A stretch of 5,804 nucleotides of DNA from Syntrophus sp. (in: bacteria). GTDB lineage: Bacteria; Desulfobacterota; Syntrophia; Syntrophales; UBA8958. Location of the stretch: the NCBI GenBank assembly GCA_003451635.1, contig DMAT01000036.1, positions 1-5,804 of the forward strand. The letters are read 5' to 3'. This document shows, piece by piece, positions 5,279 to 5,804 of the stretch. The notes under the pieces were generated by a model. The model did no database searches. It saw only the letters and a program-made list of their open reading frames with translations, and was not told where the DNA came from. Position numbers and translations under genes: made by a program. Positions within the stretch are counted from its first letter, which is position 1. The number at the start of each line of letters is the position of its first letter.

Positions 5279-5804
5279 ATGGAAAATGAAATCAGAATAA
5301 CGCCGACAAGCCTGTTGCTGCAAATGGGCCCCTCGCCTGCCGACAACCGGGAGGGAATAATGACGGCCCTTCCCTGGAAGAGCAAGCTGGGAGGCGCCCA
5401 GACCAAGGCGCTCTTTCAGTATCAGCAGTTCCTCGATTCCATAAGTAACAACTTTGCCCTGTTCGGACCTTTCGCTATGGCCGCCAGCATGCAGAGCACT
5501 TTCATCAGATCCAGCCTGATAGAACCGATCAAGGCCCATGCCCGTATTGCCGTACGCTCCGGCAGAGAACCGGATATGTACAGGGATCTGAACGGCTGGA
5601 TATACAAGAACTACACCCGCTTGCTCTATTATCTGTGCAGCTACTTCATCACAGACGGCAAGTTCAACCGGGAGACGGCGCACCGCGTTGCCACCTCAGA
5701 GGTAGGGCACCAGAAGCTGAAGGAATTCGTCCAGGAATTCGCCCAACTGGAGCACAGCTACAATGCCTTGGGCATGACAAGACTAAAGGCGATGAAGAAG
5801 ATGC
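5279..5804 (+). CDS. Hypothetical protein, 3' truncated by window edge
   Basis: The frame opens at ATG 5279, 5 bases after a strong ribosome binding site (GAGGGAGA, 5266-5273), and stays open for 175 codons to the window edge. It begins MENEIRITPTSLLLQMG. The visible part has no signal peptide, no clear membrane segment and no cysteine motif. From about residue 40 it looks mostly helical, with many Phe, Tyr, Gln and basic residues. Examples are QYQQFLDSISNNFALFGPF at 47-65, IYKNYTRLLYYLCSYF near 108-123, and a charged stretch of about 139-159 (SEVGHQKLKEFVQEFAQLEH). Codon choice favours C/G at third positions like the other genes here, which supports a real gene over the opposite-strand frame. 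I do not recognise the family. It is divergent from the diguanylate cyclase gene, so a shared regulator is possible, but no function should be assigned. Confidence 0.8.
   Translation, partial: MENEIRITPTSLLLQMGPSPADNREGIMTALPWKSKLGGAQTKALFQYQQFLDSISNNFALFGPFAMAASMQSTFIRSSLIEPIKAHARIAVRSGREPDMYRDLNGWIYKNYTRLLYYLCSYFITDGKFNRETAHRVATSEVGHQKLKEFVQEFAQLEHSYNALGMTRLKAMKKM

Noticed and set aside
5054..5683. A 209-codon minus-strand frame at the right end.
   Set aside because: It is antisense to the + strand frame starting at 5279, which has a strong ribosome binding site and coding-like composition. It also overlaps the cyclase -35 box and the palindrome.

Overview
The window looks like chromosomal DNA from an anaerobic Gram-negative bacterium, most likely of the Desulfobacterota (old Deltaproteobacteria) type. 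That placement is inference: it rests on an hcp gene followed by a ferredoxin-type partner (the arrangement known from sulfate reducers and other anaerobes), two envelope proteins with Sec signal peptides of families common in Gram-negatives (DUF3300, DUF2950), and moderate GC content. There are no mobile elements, RNA genes or CRISPR arrays.

Left part (1-1548, + strand): the C-terminal half of hybrid cluster protein (Hcp), cut by the window edge, then 26 bases later a cysteine-rich ferredoxin-like protein. Together they form a nitrosative-stress or redox module in which the second protein probably feeds electrons to Hcp.

Middle (1573-3878, - strand): a two-gene transcription unit, DUF3300 protein first and DUF2950 protein second, both exported. 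It converges on the hcp unit with only 24 bases between the stop codons. The DUF3300 protein has an unusual low-complexity C-terminal half (Gly-rich hydrophobic stretch, Asn-rich block, Arg/Asp/Gln-rich tail).

Right part (3993-4943, - strand): a REC-GGEEF response regulator, a complete-looking diguanylate cyclase with phosphoacceptor Asp, active-site loop and RxxD inhibitory site. Upstream of it is a 335-base divergent intergenic region. This holds a near-consensus sigma70 promoter reading into the cyclase gene, a 15-bp palindrome abutting its -35 box, weaker promoter candidates reading right, a possible 28-codon leader ORF and a short GC hairpin. At the right edge a + strand gene begins at 5279 and runs off the window. 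It has a good ribosome binding site, but I do not recognise its family.

The most useful items for a second look are the promoter/palindrome arrangement of the cyclase gene, the unrecognised right-edge gene with its structured leader, the degenerate second cluster motif of the Hcp-associated ferredoxin, and the dual start sites at the DUF3300/DUF2950 junction. I do not see clear evidence of a wholly new system.
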